Shown piece by piece: positions 1-8,881 of a stretch of DNA of 11,055 nt. Origin of the DNA: Auxenochlorella pyrenoidosa (taxonomy: Eukaryota; Chlorophyta; Trebouxiophyceae; Chlorellales; Chlorellaceae); contig KQ482063.1 of NCBI GenBank assembly GCA_001430745.1, positions 1,017,293 to 1,028,347 of the forward strand, read 5' to 3'. Below the pieces are notes generated by a model. That model saw nothing but the letters and a program-made list of their open reading frames with translations. It was not told where the DNA came from and did no database searches. Position 1 is the stretch's first letter, and the number at the start of each line of letters is the position of its first letter. The translations under genes were made by a program, and so were the position numbers.

Positions 1-861
1 TTACATGCTGGCCGACATGTGCAACGCCAGGGCACCCAAAGCCAGGTGCGCACCGGCGGCGGCAGCTTGCGCAGGTCAATTCAGGCAGTCTGTGCAACGC
101 CAAGCACAGGTGCTAGAAACGCGAGAGGATTGGTTGGCTTGCAGCCTGCAGCTGGAATGCCCGGCACGCCTGCTGCCCACCTGCGGTCGTACATCACAGG
201 GGGTGGGAATGGCGTGCAAGCGCCCGCGCTGCAACAGGCAGCACTCCCTCCTCCCCTCCCCTCCCACCAACGCAGCCCCCGGGCCGGCCAGCACTGCTGC
301 CTGCCCAGCCCGAGGCACCACTACGAGCACGCAGGGCCGCAGGCGCACTGTCTCACAACAGACGATGGGCGCCCGGCGGTGGACTGGGTGGGCAGGGTGG
401 AGTCCATGGAAGAGGACCTGACCTCCCTGGTGGAGTTGCTCAACCAGCGGCCCGGCGTGCCCAAGCTGAGGGTGCCCCGCCGCGGGGACCTGGGCCATGT
501 CAACATCAACTCCGGCTCCTGCCAGCAGAGCGAGCCGGGGGGCAGCAGCAGCAGCGGCGCCGGCATCGGCGCCGCGCTGGGCAGCTGGCTGCGCCGACGG
601 CAGCTGGCGGTCGCGGCGCCACAGCCGGCAGGCCAGGCGCCGCTCAGCTCAGCTGCCTCCCCTGCGCCCTCCCCCTCCCCCGCCGCCCAAGGCGACGGCA
701 CCGCGAGCCACATCAAGCTGCCCCCAGAGGAGTGGGAGCCCCGCAAGGGCACCCTCAACCTGTGCGACAAGGACGCCATGTTCCGGGGGCGCTACCGCCA
801 CTGCTACGACGCCCTGTCCCAGTTCTATGCAGAGGACCTGCGGCTGCTGCATGGGCAGTAG
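1..861 (+). CDS. Sulfotransferase-like protein, 3' end (partial)
   Basis: This is the C-terminal part of a protein I read as a sulfotransferase, an enzyme that moves sulfate from PAPS to a sugar or other acceptor, usually in the Golgi. The last exon is best taken as 309-861. An AG acceptor ends at 308 and a GT donor starts at 46, and the phases fit: codon 2+1 joins an upstream exon (2-45, reading YMLADMCNARAPKA). The support is the pattern HHYEHAGPQ, then DWVGRVESMEEDL about 20 residues later, LGHVNINSG, and a YAEDLRLL end. This matches the 'HW.PQ / D.vgr.E...eD / Y..D..lf' layout of membrane-type sulfotransferases. The PAPS-binding motifs would lie upstream, outside the window. A Ser/Ala/Pro-rich stretch of about 60 residues (coded near 525-700) interrupts the usual spacing. 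The family call rests on motif recall only. The upstream exon is the least certain part. Confidence 0.55.
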   Translation, partial: LHAGRHVQRQGTQSQVRTGGGSLRRSIQAVCATPSTGARNARGLVGLQPAAGMPGTPAAHLRSYITGGGNGVQAPALQQAALPPPLPSHQRSPRAGQHCCLPSPRHHYEHAGPQAHCLTTDDGRPAVDWVGRVESMEEDLTSLVELLNQRPGVPKLRVPRRGDLGHVNINSGSCQQSEPGGSSSSGAGIGAALGSWLRRRQLAVAAPQPAGQAPLSSAASPAPSPSPAAQGDGTASHIKLPPEEWEPRKGTLNLCDKDAMFRGRYRHCYDALSQFYAEDLRLLHGQ

Positions 862-1244
862 CTGCCACGCTGGCCGCCCCTTCCCGGTAGCCTGTAGAGC
901 AGCCCTCACTCCTTGCACGGCATCCCCATCTGCATGCATGCACGCTCTGCCTTGACCCACACATAGAACCCAACTTCTAGTTACACCGACTCCCAGTTTT
1001 CCTCGCAGCACGCCCACTCCCCCGCTCTTGACTCCCCGCCCGACATTCTTGTACTGCTTTTCACAACCGAGCGCTGATCTTTGAGAGATATCCCCCACGG
1101 CATTTTAGAAACAGAGAGCACGCGATGTGCACACCACCAGCAGACTTCTGCTTGCTCGCGATCACTGTCTGTCAAACCACAACGCAACACAAACTGCTGG
1201 TGCTGTCAGACCCAGAGCGAGTTCTGGCCCAGGCCGGCAGCAGG
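862..1244. other. Intergenic 3' flanks of convergent genes
   Basis: No coding region is supported here. The stretch lies between the stop of the plus-strand sulfotransferase-like gene and the left edge of the duplicated unit, so it should hold the 3' UTRs of that gene and of MYND copy A. It is less GC-rich than the genes around it. A 9-bp inverted pair, CACCAGCAG at 1135-1143 and CTGCTGGTG at 1194-1202, could form a weak stem with a 50-base loop, but this is easily chance. Confidence 0.5.
981..985 (-). terminator. Candidate polyadenylation signal for MYND copy A
   Basis: The minus strand reads TGTAA here, the usual green-algal poly(A) signal, about 340 bases past the copy A stop codon. A five-base match is weak evidence. 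I found no equivalent TGTAA in the 3' flank of copy B (about 4860-5348) or of the mutase gene (8285-8881). Confidence 0.25.
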
Positions 1245-1325
1245 TGGCTGGAAGGTGATTGCCAGCAGATCTGGTTGGAACAAGAGAGGCAACGCATGGA
1301 AGTGCGCGTACAGAGCACATAGGCG

Positions 1326-4252
1326 TCAGTTTGCTTCCCCGCCCTCGCTGCGTGCCCCTTGCACCGCCTTTGTCTGCTCTCTTGCCCGCAGCGCTGCCAG
1401 CAGAGCACACACACTCTTGTGCCCCGCCCGCCAGTCGGCCAGCTGGCAGGCGGTGGAGCAGTAGCGCGCCACACGGCAGCCGCTGCAGGCCCGCGTGTGC
1501 AGCAGCGCCTCGCTGGCGCCCGCCAGGTTGGTGCACGCCAGGTGAGCGCAGCGGGGCAGCGCCGCCAGCGCCTGCGCGCGCTGCACAGCCCCCACATCCC
1601 CGTCGGCTGCCTGATGCCTGCCGCGGATTGTTTTGTGCATGCGCTGTATGAGATCGAGCAGCTTAGGGTCTGCCAGGGGCTGCACCAGCGAGATGGCATC
1701 CTCCCAGAGCATCATGAGGCAGCGATCCAGCCTGGAGGCAGGGGGGATCCAGTGTTGGCCGGGCTCTCAAGCATTCGCCACAGCGCAACCGCAAGCAGGC
1801 CGGCTGCCCACACACACACAGCAGCAGGCAACCACAGAAAGCTGTAGCGGGTGTGCGCGCCCTACCCCCGGCCCAACGCCCCCCAACACGCACACCCCAC
1901 CACCACCAACACCACCATGCGCCTGCTGTTCGGCCGGTGTGCAGCAGCCCAACCCAAGCATGCGCCGTCTCACCTGATGACCCGGCTGACAGCCTGCACT
2001 GGCGGCGCGACCAGCATCGCACCACGCAGCAGCGCACTGCACCCTCTGAACGTGCCCAGCAGATTGGCTTCCAGGCTGCCCAAGCCGAGGGGGGGGCCTG
2101 CTGCATGACCCCCGCTGCGCAGCGTAGCAATGACCTTGAGTGTGGTGGAGGCCAGAGCGATCAGGCTGCACACCAGCTGCTCAGCTGGCAGCGCCTCCAG
2201 GCCCCCTGCCATGCACGCCTGCCCTGCAGCGCTGCTAGCCCGCTGAGCATGGAGCTCTGCGTAACTGGATAGGTACAGGAGGGCGTCCCCGCAGCTGCCC
2301 GCAGCCTCGTGTGCAACTGCCATGCTGCCTGCTTCGAGGCTGGGCTGGGACAGCCGCAGCCTGGCGGCGCACCGCAGGGCGGCCTCCAGGGCAGCGGGCA
2401 GCAGCAGGGCCTGGGCCCGGCGCCACCGGGGGTAAAACTCATGCACATTTAGCTGCCCAAAGATCACCCCTGCAGGGGCAGGGCAAAGCATCGGGCATAA
2501 GCCGCCCGCCAGCGTGCGTGGTGCCGAAACTGGCGCCGCGCTGCAGGCCAAACCACAAGCGAAGACCACCTCCAAAAAGCGCGCTCACCCAGGGTCTTCA
2601 ATAGCTTTGCAAACAGGTACAGCAGGAGCCGCATGTCATCCTGCCCGGGGGCATCCAACAGGGCCGTAAGTGCAGGAACGGCCTCGACGGCCTGCCAGGC
2701 TGCCAGGCTGACCGCAAGGCAGCGCTGCTCCAGCTGCTGCCCCCGCTGCTGCCCCTGCTGCTGCCCCTGCTGCCGCCCTGCCAGCGCCGATTGCAAGCAA
2801 GCTAGCAGCAGCTCGCCCTGACGAAGCAGCAAAAAGTGCAGCAGCAGCAAGGCCGGGGAAACGAGCTCATGGGCGGCCTTCGCGGCGCGACCGTGCTGCG
2901 GCTGCTGCTGCTGCTGCAGCCGGCCCAGCATGCGTACCACGGCCTGCATCAGCTGGAGCCAGGCTGGGCCGGCTGCCATTGCAGTTTTCGCATGGGCAGG
3001 AATTTCATCCAGGATGTACGCTGCCACTTCGAAGCAGCGCGGCTGCAGGTGCTCAGCCTCTGTGCTGCTAGCGGCACTCGTGCCACCCTGGCATGGGGCG
3101 TCTGCGGCGGCAGGCTGTACGGGCGCGCTGTCTGCCAGGCTGCGCAAGAGTGGCAGCAGGTGGGAGGCCAGCTGCTGACCGAGAGGAGTGCCAGCCGGCG
3201 CGGAGTCAAGAGCCAGCTGTGCAGGCTCTGCCAGCTCTGCTTCACTCGTCAGCACGGACATCAGCTTTAAGACTGGGTGCCACTTCTCGAGGCTGCTCCC
3301 TGGCTGTCCTGCAAGTGACAGAAGCAACAGAGGGACTTAAAAGACAGGGCAGGCGGGAAGCAGATTCTCGCATCCCAAGACACAGCTGAGCATGCGGCAG
3401 AGAGCAGCTGAGCTGTAGTCACATGCCCACATGCACGGCGCACTTGCCCACCTGGCAGTGGCAGCTGGCCCAGCCAGGGAACCAGGCTCGCCAGGAACTG
3501 CGGCACGCAGCGCCGCAGCTGCTGCACTGCGGCTGCGTACGGCGGCAGCTGGGCGCGCTCGATGCAGTGCAGCACAGCTAACCGCAGCGGGTCTGCTATG
3601 CGTATGATGAAGAAACTCGCGGAATCAAGTGACGCCGTGCTGTCGACCGGGCAGGCGCTGTCGACGCTGCCTGCGCTGCTTCTGATGCCGTCAATCTGGG
3701 CGCGGCGTATGAGGGCGGCATAGGCAGGGAACATGGCGCGTGCCCACCTAAGCAGCAGGGCCAGCTCCTGCTTTCTCAGCCGCGAGGCAGCAGGGAGCTG
3801 CTCCTGCCTGTCCAGGGCGCCCAGCATCGCTGCAGCTGCGGCCGCCATCGAGAACATGAGCATGGCATGCAGGTCGGCCTGGGGGGATAAGCTGCACATG
3901 CTGCCTGCAGAGCGCTCTGCCTGGGCGGCCAGGGGCCGGCCGAGCTGCGCCAGGCACCTGCAGGGGCTAGCTCTTGCCAGTTGTCAGGTACCGCAAGCCC
4001 TTGACCACGCCCATTATGCATTGGGTCCCTCACAGCAAGCAGTCTACAAGCTTGTCTGTCTGCAGCACCTCACCTCAGCAGCCCGACAAGCTCGGCGGAT
4101 CCAGACGTGCTGCAAGAGAGCTCGAGGTCATTGATGCGATCCCTGATGGCTCCTAGAGCCGACGTCAGCTGGCGCTCGGAGGCATCGCTCAGCGATTTGA
4201 GAGGCAAGTGCCTCCGCAGGACACTCAGCTGCGCCTCAATGCCAGACATCAT
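1326..4252 (-). CDS. C-terminal MYND zinc-finger protein, copy A (768 aa)
   Basis: The five exons on the minus strand are 4252-4074, 3957-3452, 3308-2589, 2469-1974 and 1731-1326. All introns are GT-AG, phases 2, 1, 1 and 2 join without a stop, and the total is 769 codons. The MYND finger lies at residues 695-742, with ligands C695, C700, C716, C719, C725, C729, H738 and C742 (CSGC, YCSTAC, then HKSVC). The first pair is spaced x4, as is common in algal members. MYND fingers bind zinc and usually dock proline-rich partner peptides. No SET or ankyrin domain is seen, so this is not a SMYD methyltransferase. The preceding 600 residues are Leu/Ala-rich, probably helical, with no family I recognise. 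Residues near 350-420 include a QQQQQ run and a QQGQ repeat. The start is ATG at 4252, which aligns with the copy B start; the second ATG at 4249 is not conserved. The reading frame stays open upstream to 4390, so a longer N-terminus or an upstream exon is possible. Cellular role unknown. Confidence 0.82.
2733..2780. repeat. 12-bp tandem repeat coding a Gln-rich tract
   Basis: About four copies of a 12-base unit (GCTGCTGCCCCT on the plus strand), the last one degenerate. They lie in exon 3 of MYND copy A and encode a QQGQ-type repeat on the minus strand. Copy B has only a shorter, imperfect version near 6773-6800 (EGQQPPRQQ), so the array expanded or contracted after the duplication. Confidence 0.8.
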
Positions 4253-4848
4253 GCGCCTGCAACGGGGCCAAGGACGGGCAGGGCAGGGGCGGCGTGTCCA
4301 TGTGAGAAATGCTGGCGGCAGGAGCAGTAGCGAGCGGCAGCAGCGGCCTGCACCACAGCAGCGGCCTGCAGTGGGCATGAGCGGCAGCAAACCATGCTGG
4401 GCCGCGTAGGTTGGCTCCCCTTTTGCTGTGCCCTCTCAGGGCTCAACAGGCAGCTGCAAGGGGCCCACCCGTGCTGCGGGAGGAGAGGCGTGCGCCCTGC
4501 TAGCGACGAGCAGCGCCAGAAGATGCCCCTGGACAATCTCGCAGGCTCAGAAGGGGTGCAAACAGCGGGGGTTTGGGCCCGTCAACCCACAGCCTCCGTG
4601 CAGGTGCTACCACTCAAATGGCTGCCGTCTCTTGGCTTTCGTATGCTTTCTTGCGTCGTAGCAACAGCACCCAGCAGTTCGATAGTCTCACGGGACTCGG
4701 GGGAGACTAGCAGGCACCTGAGCTGGCGTGGCGAGGGTCTTGTGCCTGCATGCTCGTCCCACAGGAAGGCCAACAAAGCTCAATGTCATCCACTGCACAG
4801 CATGACATCTCAGATCAATCAGGGACGGGGGCAGGCATGAGAGGGGCC
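4253..4848 (-). promoter_or_regulatory. 5' flank of MYND copy A, conserved with copy B
   Basis: This 596-base gene-free stretch is the presumed promoter and 5' UTR of copy A. It matches the copy B flank (8285-8881) closely in blocks: the 20-base core GGGGCCCACCCGTGCTGCGG sits in a longer identical run near 4458-4490, and a second block lies at about 4711-4800. A splice-acceptor-like CCCCGTTGCAG sits just before the start ATG in both copies, so an intron in the 5' UTR, or an upstream coding exon, is possible. No TATA box stands out. The block also descends from the 3' flank of the mutase gene. Confidence 0.45.
4338..4373. repeat. 18-bp tandem repeat, two copies
   Basis: CAGCAGCGGCCTGCA occurs at 4338-4352 and again at 4356-4370, giving an 18-base period. 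Copy B has only one equivalent, so this is a small unit 1-specific expansion in the 5' flank. Confidence 0.7.
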
Positions 4849-5136
4849 CCAGCAGCCCGCCGCCTCTGTCCCAATGAACTGCCGTATGAGCGGCATGACT
4901 TGGCAACCAGGGAATCGCCCCAGCTAGCCCGTGGCAACACTATTCATCAAACCGCGTGGCGCCGCCGCCTGCCCAACAGCCCCTTGATGACAGCGCTGGT
5001 GCCTGCCGCTGCTGGCCCTGCTGCTCTTCTCCCAGTCGCGGGGCTGGGACAGACTGTTGTGCCTGCACCTGCTGCATGCCTGCAGGCTCGGCAGCGCCTG
5101 CACTGGCAGCTGCCTTGACTGCTGCCGCTGCGGGCG
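4849..5136 (-). pseudogene. Orphan last-exon fragment of phosphoglycerate mutase
   Basis: On the minus strand this matches the 3' two-thirds of the last coding exon of the mutase gene (9171 to 8882). It keeps the Gln/Ala-rich stretch, the words GEEQQGQQRQ and LSSRGCWAGGGA, and the DNA that would encode FPGSQVMPLIRQFIG. It is dead as a mutase tail: right after Phe-Asp-Glu a TAG (minus strand, 4942-4940) replaces the Ile codon, and a net loss of about two bases shifts the frame for the last 25 or so residues. It has no upstream exons. It was left behind when the duplication breakpoint cut through the exon. It could still be transcribed as part of a UTR. Confidence 0.85.
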
Positions 5137-5264
5137 TCACTCGTCGGCGCAGCAGCCCAGACATGCAGCAACTCGGTGTCTGCCCCGGCCCGGGCGCTGC
5201 AGTCTTGTTATGTCCACGTCCACCGTGCAGCACCGGCTCTTTGCAGTCATATCAGCGGCCGTCG
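5137..5264. other. Duplication junction sequence
   Basis: About 128 bases lie between the right edge of unit 1 and the left edge of unit 2. No clear counterpart is seen at the outer edges of the units. A short weak match to the mutase intron near 9754-9777 starts at 5247. No gene is supported. It forms part of the 3' flank of MYND copy B. Confidence 0.45.
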
Positions 5265-5348
5265 CGCTGGAATGATAACAATTGCCTGCAGGTCTGATTG
5301 GAACAAAAGCGACAATGCATCAAACGGCTTATACACAGCACATGGGCG

Positions 5349-8284
5349 CTAGTCTGCCTCCCCTCTCTCGGTTTGTGCGTGCTCTGCCGCCTCGGACGGC
5401 TCTGCTGCCCGCGCTGCCGCCAGCGCAGCGCACACGCGCTTGTGCCCGGCCCGCCAGTCCGCCAGCTGGCAGGCGGTGGAGCAGTAGCGCGCCACGCGGC
5501 AGCCGCTGCAGGCCCGCGTGCGCAGTTGCGCCTCGCTGGCGCCGGCCAGGTTGGTGCAGGCCAGGTGGGCGCAGCCGGGCAGCTCCGCTAGCGCCTGTGC
5601 ACGCCGCACAGCCTCCGCCTCCTCAGAAGGGTCGTCATTCTCTTCCTGCCTGCTTCGAAATATATCTCGCAGCCCCTGTATCGATTTGCACACCTCAGGG
5701 TGCGCTGCGGGCTGCACCAGCGAGAGGGCCTCCTCCGAGAGCAGCAGGAGGCAGTGCAGCGGCCTGAAGGGCAGGCAGGGGGGCATCCAGAGGTAATCAG
5801 GCTCTCAACCAACTTCCGCCGCACGACTGCAGTTGAGCTAGCTGCCCCCACATTAGCAGGTGTCACACAAAAAGCTGTTGCGGGCCCAGGTGTGCGCGCC
5901 CCACCCCCACCCTCGCCCCCCTAAACCTACACGCCACCAGCACGCAACGAGCCAACAAGCAACACACGCATAGCAGCACCACATGCGCCTGCTGTTCGAC
6001 CGGCATGCAGCAATCAAACCCAAGCATGCCCAGCCCCACCTGAGCCCTCGTCCAGAGGCTGGCACCTCTGGTGCATCCAGCAATGCGAAGGCCGTCAGCA
6101 CGCAGCACCCTTGGAGCGCGCACAGCAGCCATGAGTCCAGGGGCCCTGCTGCCTGACCCCTGCTGTGCAGCACGGCAATGACCTTGAGGGCGGTGGAGGC
6201 CAGCGCCGTCATGCGGCGCACCAGCTGCCCAGCTGGCAGCGCATCCAGGCCCCTTGCCTCGCATGACTGCCCAGCAGCCTTAAGGGCCTGGAGCTCTGCG
6301 CAGCAGGCCAGGTACCGGAGGGCATTTGCGCAGCTGCCTCCAGCCTCCTCTGCAGCTGCAATGCTGTCTGCTTCAAGGCTGGGCTGGGACAGGCGCAGCC
6401 CGGCGGTGCACCGCAGAGCAGCCTCCATGGCAGCGGGCAGCAGCAGGACCTGGGCCCAGCGCCAACGGGGGTGGTTCTCATAAGTGTAGAGCATGTCAAA
6501 AGACACACCTGCAGGGGAGGGGCCAGGGCGTAGACTGGGCCACAAAGCCACCCCGCAGCATGCAAGCTGCAAAATTACGCTGCAGGCAACATCGATATCG
6601 GAAGCCATCCGCAAGGAGCGCGCTCACCCAGCGTCTTCAATAGCTTTGCAAAGCGGGGCAGCAGGAGCTGCTTGTCACCCAGCTCAGGCGCATCCAACAG
6701 GGCCGCAACTGCCGATAAGGCCTCGACGGCCTGCCAGGTTGCCAGGCTGACAGCAAGGCAACGTTGCTCCAGCTGCTGCCTCGGCGGCTGCTGCCCCTCC
6801 GGCGCAGAATTCGCGCATTCCAGCAGCAGCTCGCTTTGACAATCGAGCAAGAAGTGCAGCAGCTGCAGGGCCAGGCCAACCAGCTCGTGGGCGGCGTTTG
6901 CAGCACAGCTGGCCCCGCTGCGCGGCTGCTGCTGCTGTTGCAGCCGGCCCAGCATGCGGACCACGGCCTGCATCAGCTGGAGCCAGGCTGGGCCAGCTGC
7001 CATTGCGTTTTTTGCGTGCGCCGGAATTTCTTCAAGGACGTGCACTGCCCCAAAGTAGAATGGCTGCGCCTGCTCAGCCTCTGCCCTGCTTCCAGCAGTC
7101 TTGCCACCCTGGCATGGGGCGTCTGCAGCGGCGGGCTGTACGGGTATGCTGTCTGCCAGGCTGCGCAGGAGTGGCAGCAGGCGGGAGGCCAGCTGCAGGC
7201 CGAGAGGAGGGCCAGCTGGCCCCGAGTCCACGGCCTGGTGTGCAGACTCTGCCAGCTCTGGGTTCAGCGTCAGCGAGAACAACAGCTTCAAGAGTGTGTG
7301 CCACTCCGCGAGGCAGCTCCCTGGCTGGCCTGCAAGTGCCACAGGCAACAGAGTGGTTAGAACGGCCTTCAATCCCATCCCAAAAAGCATGAGGTAGCTT
7401 TCCAAGACACAACGCGTGCGTGCGGGAGCCAGCAGCTGAGCTGTGAGTGCGTGGCACACCACCCCACCTGGCAGCGGCAGCCGGCCCAGGCTGGGAACTA
7501 GGGTCGCCAGGAGCTGCGGCACGCAGCGCCGCAGCTGCTGCATTGCGGCAGAGTACGGCGGCAGGCTGGCATGGCCGATGCAGTGAACCACGGCATGCTG
7601 CAGCATGCTGGCCATCTGCATGAAGGCAGGGCTTCCAAAATCGAGCAACCTCGATGCCACCGAGCTGTTGGCAGGGCAGGCGCTGTCAACGCCGCCTGCG
7701 CTGGGCCCGCTGCTGACAAGCAGGGCGCGGCGCATGAAAGCGGCATGCGCGGGGAACATGGCTTTTGGCCACTCCAGCAGCAGGGCCACCTCCTGCTCGC
7801 TCAGCCGCGAGGCAGCGGGGAGCTGCTCCTGTCTGTCTAGTCCACTGAGCATTGCTTTGGCTGCGCCCGCCATCAAAGGCATGAGCGCGGCGTCCAGGTC
7901 GCCCTGGAAGGATAAGCTGCACATGCTGCCCGCAGAGCGCTCTGCCTGGGCGGCCAGGCGCCCGCTGAGCTGCGCCAGGGACCTGCAGGGGCCCGCCCTT
8001 GCTGGCTGTCAATTCGCGCCAGCCCCTCGACGTGCCCACCGAGCATCAGGTCACTCTGGGCCAGCAGACCACGAGCATGCAGCACGTCTGCCTGTGACAC
8101 CTCACCGCAGCAGCCCGACAAGGTCGGCAGAGCCAGATGTGTCATCAGAGAGCTCCATGATGCGAACCTCGATGGCTTTTAGAGCCGATGTCAGCTGGCG
8201 CGCAGTGGCATCGCTCAGCGATTCGAGAGGCACAGGCAACTGCCTTCGCAGGAAGGTCAGCTGCGCCTCGATGCCAGGCTCCAT
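5349..8284 (-). CDS. C-terminal MYND zinc-finger protein, copy B (759 aa)
   Basis: The five exons on the minus strand are 8284-8106, 7982-7468, 7329-6628, 6508-6040 and 5763-5349. They use the same intron positions and phases (2, 1, 1, 2) as copy A and total 760 codons. The MYND ligands are C686, C691, C707, C710, C716, C720, H729 and C733. The finger is almost identical to that of copy A, while the 60 or so residues before it and the C-terminal tail differ widely. The N-terminal 60 residues (GIEAQL, SLSDA, RQLTSAL) and the Leu-rich middle are also shared. Intron 2 (7467-7330, 138 bases) is a multiple of three and has no in-frame stop, so its retention would add 46 residues and keep the frame. 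The start ATG at 8284 is followed by GAG CCT. The gene lies on the same strand as the mutase gene, 597 bases beyond its stop. No domain besides MYND is recognised, and the role is unknown. Confidence 0.82.
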
Positions 8285-8881
8285 GTGCCTGCAACGGGGC
8301 CCAGGATGGGCAGCGCAGGACAGGCGTGTCCATACAGACAGTCCTGGCGGAAGCAACCGCGAGCGGCAGCAGCGGCGTGCACGAGCGGTGGCCTGAACAG
8401 CCGCAACCTTTGCCGGGCTGCCGAGGTTGGCTTCCCCTGCTGCTGCGCCGTTCCAAGGCTGAACAAGCAACTGTAAGGGGCCCACCCGTGCTGCGGGAGG
8501 AGAGGCGGGCGCCCAGCTAGCGATGAGCAGCGCCAGAGGGCGCTGGACAATATTGCAGGCTCAGCGGGTTCCGAGGGTGCAAGCAGCAGGGTTTGGGCCC
8601 GCGAACCAAGAAGCCGTGCAGGTGCTGCCGCTGTCAAATGGCTGCCGTCTGTTGGCTTCTTATGCTTTCCTCCTTCGTAGCAAACAGCATCCAACGGGTT
8701 GTAGTCTCAGGGACTAGGGGAGACTAACAGGCACCTGAGCTGGCGCGGCGAGGGTCTTGTGCCTGCAAGCTCGTTCCACTGGAAGGCCAACAAAGCTCAC
8801 TGCCATCAGTTTCGCACTGTGACATCTCACATGATACGAGTACATTGGCAGGCATGCAAGAGGGCCCAGCCAGGCCTGGGC
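8285..8881 (-). promoter_or_regulatory. 5' flank of MYND copy B and 3' flank of the mutase gene
   Basis: This 597-base stretch has no supported coding region. It must hold the 3' UTR of the mutase gene and the promoter and 5' UTR of MYND copy B. Blocks shared with 4253-4848 are nearly unchanged, notably around 8475-8545 and 8730-8800 on the plus strand. The acceptor-like CCCCGTTGCAG before the start ATG is kept. I found no TGTAA poly(A) signal for the mutase gene. Confidence 0.45.

Larger units (their letters stand above)
1245..5136. repeat. Tandem segmental duplication, unit 1
   Basis: This block aligns end to end, in the same orientation, with about 5265-9171. It covers the 3' flank, all exons and introns of the MYND gene, about 600 bp of 5' flank, and the tail of the phosphoglycerate mutase last exon. 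The left edge is near GGCTGGAA at 1241-1248 (compare GCGCTGGAA around 5264). The right edge is near the shared GCTGCCGCTGCGGGCG ending at about 5136 (compare 9171), after which the sequences part. The edges are judged by eye and may be off by 10 to 30 bases. I saw no terminal inverted repeats and no transposase, so this is a segmental duplication and not an insertion element. Confidence 0.85.

Noticed and set aside
1326..1731. SMYD-type histone methyltransferase
   Set aside because: A MYND finger is present, but no SET-domain motifs are seen anywhere in the joined protein, and the finger is C-terminal rather than inserted in a SET domain.
4253..4390. N-terminal extension of MYND copy A upstream of the ATG at 4252
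   Set aside because: The frame is open in both copies, but the sequences differ by gaps that are not kept in step and the composition is low-complexity. The ATG at 4252/8284 is conserved and followed at once by well-conserved protein. Kept only as an alternative.
6575..7924. Copy B as one unspliced 449-codon frame
   Set aside because: It reads through intron 2, which has a proper donor (CAG|GTGGGG) and acceptor (TTGCAG) and aligns with an intron of copy A that breaks the frame. It also ends in intron 3.
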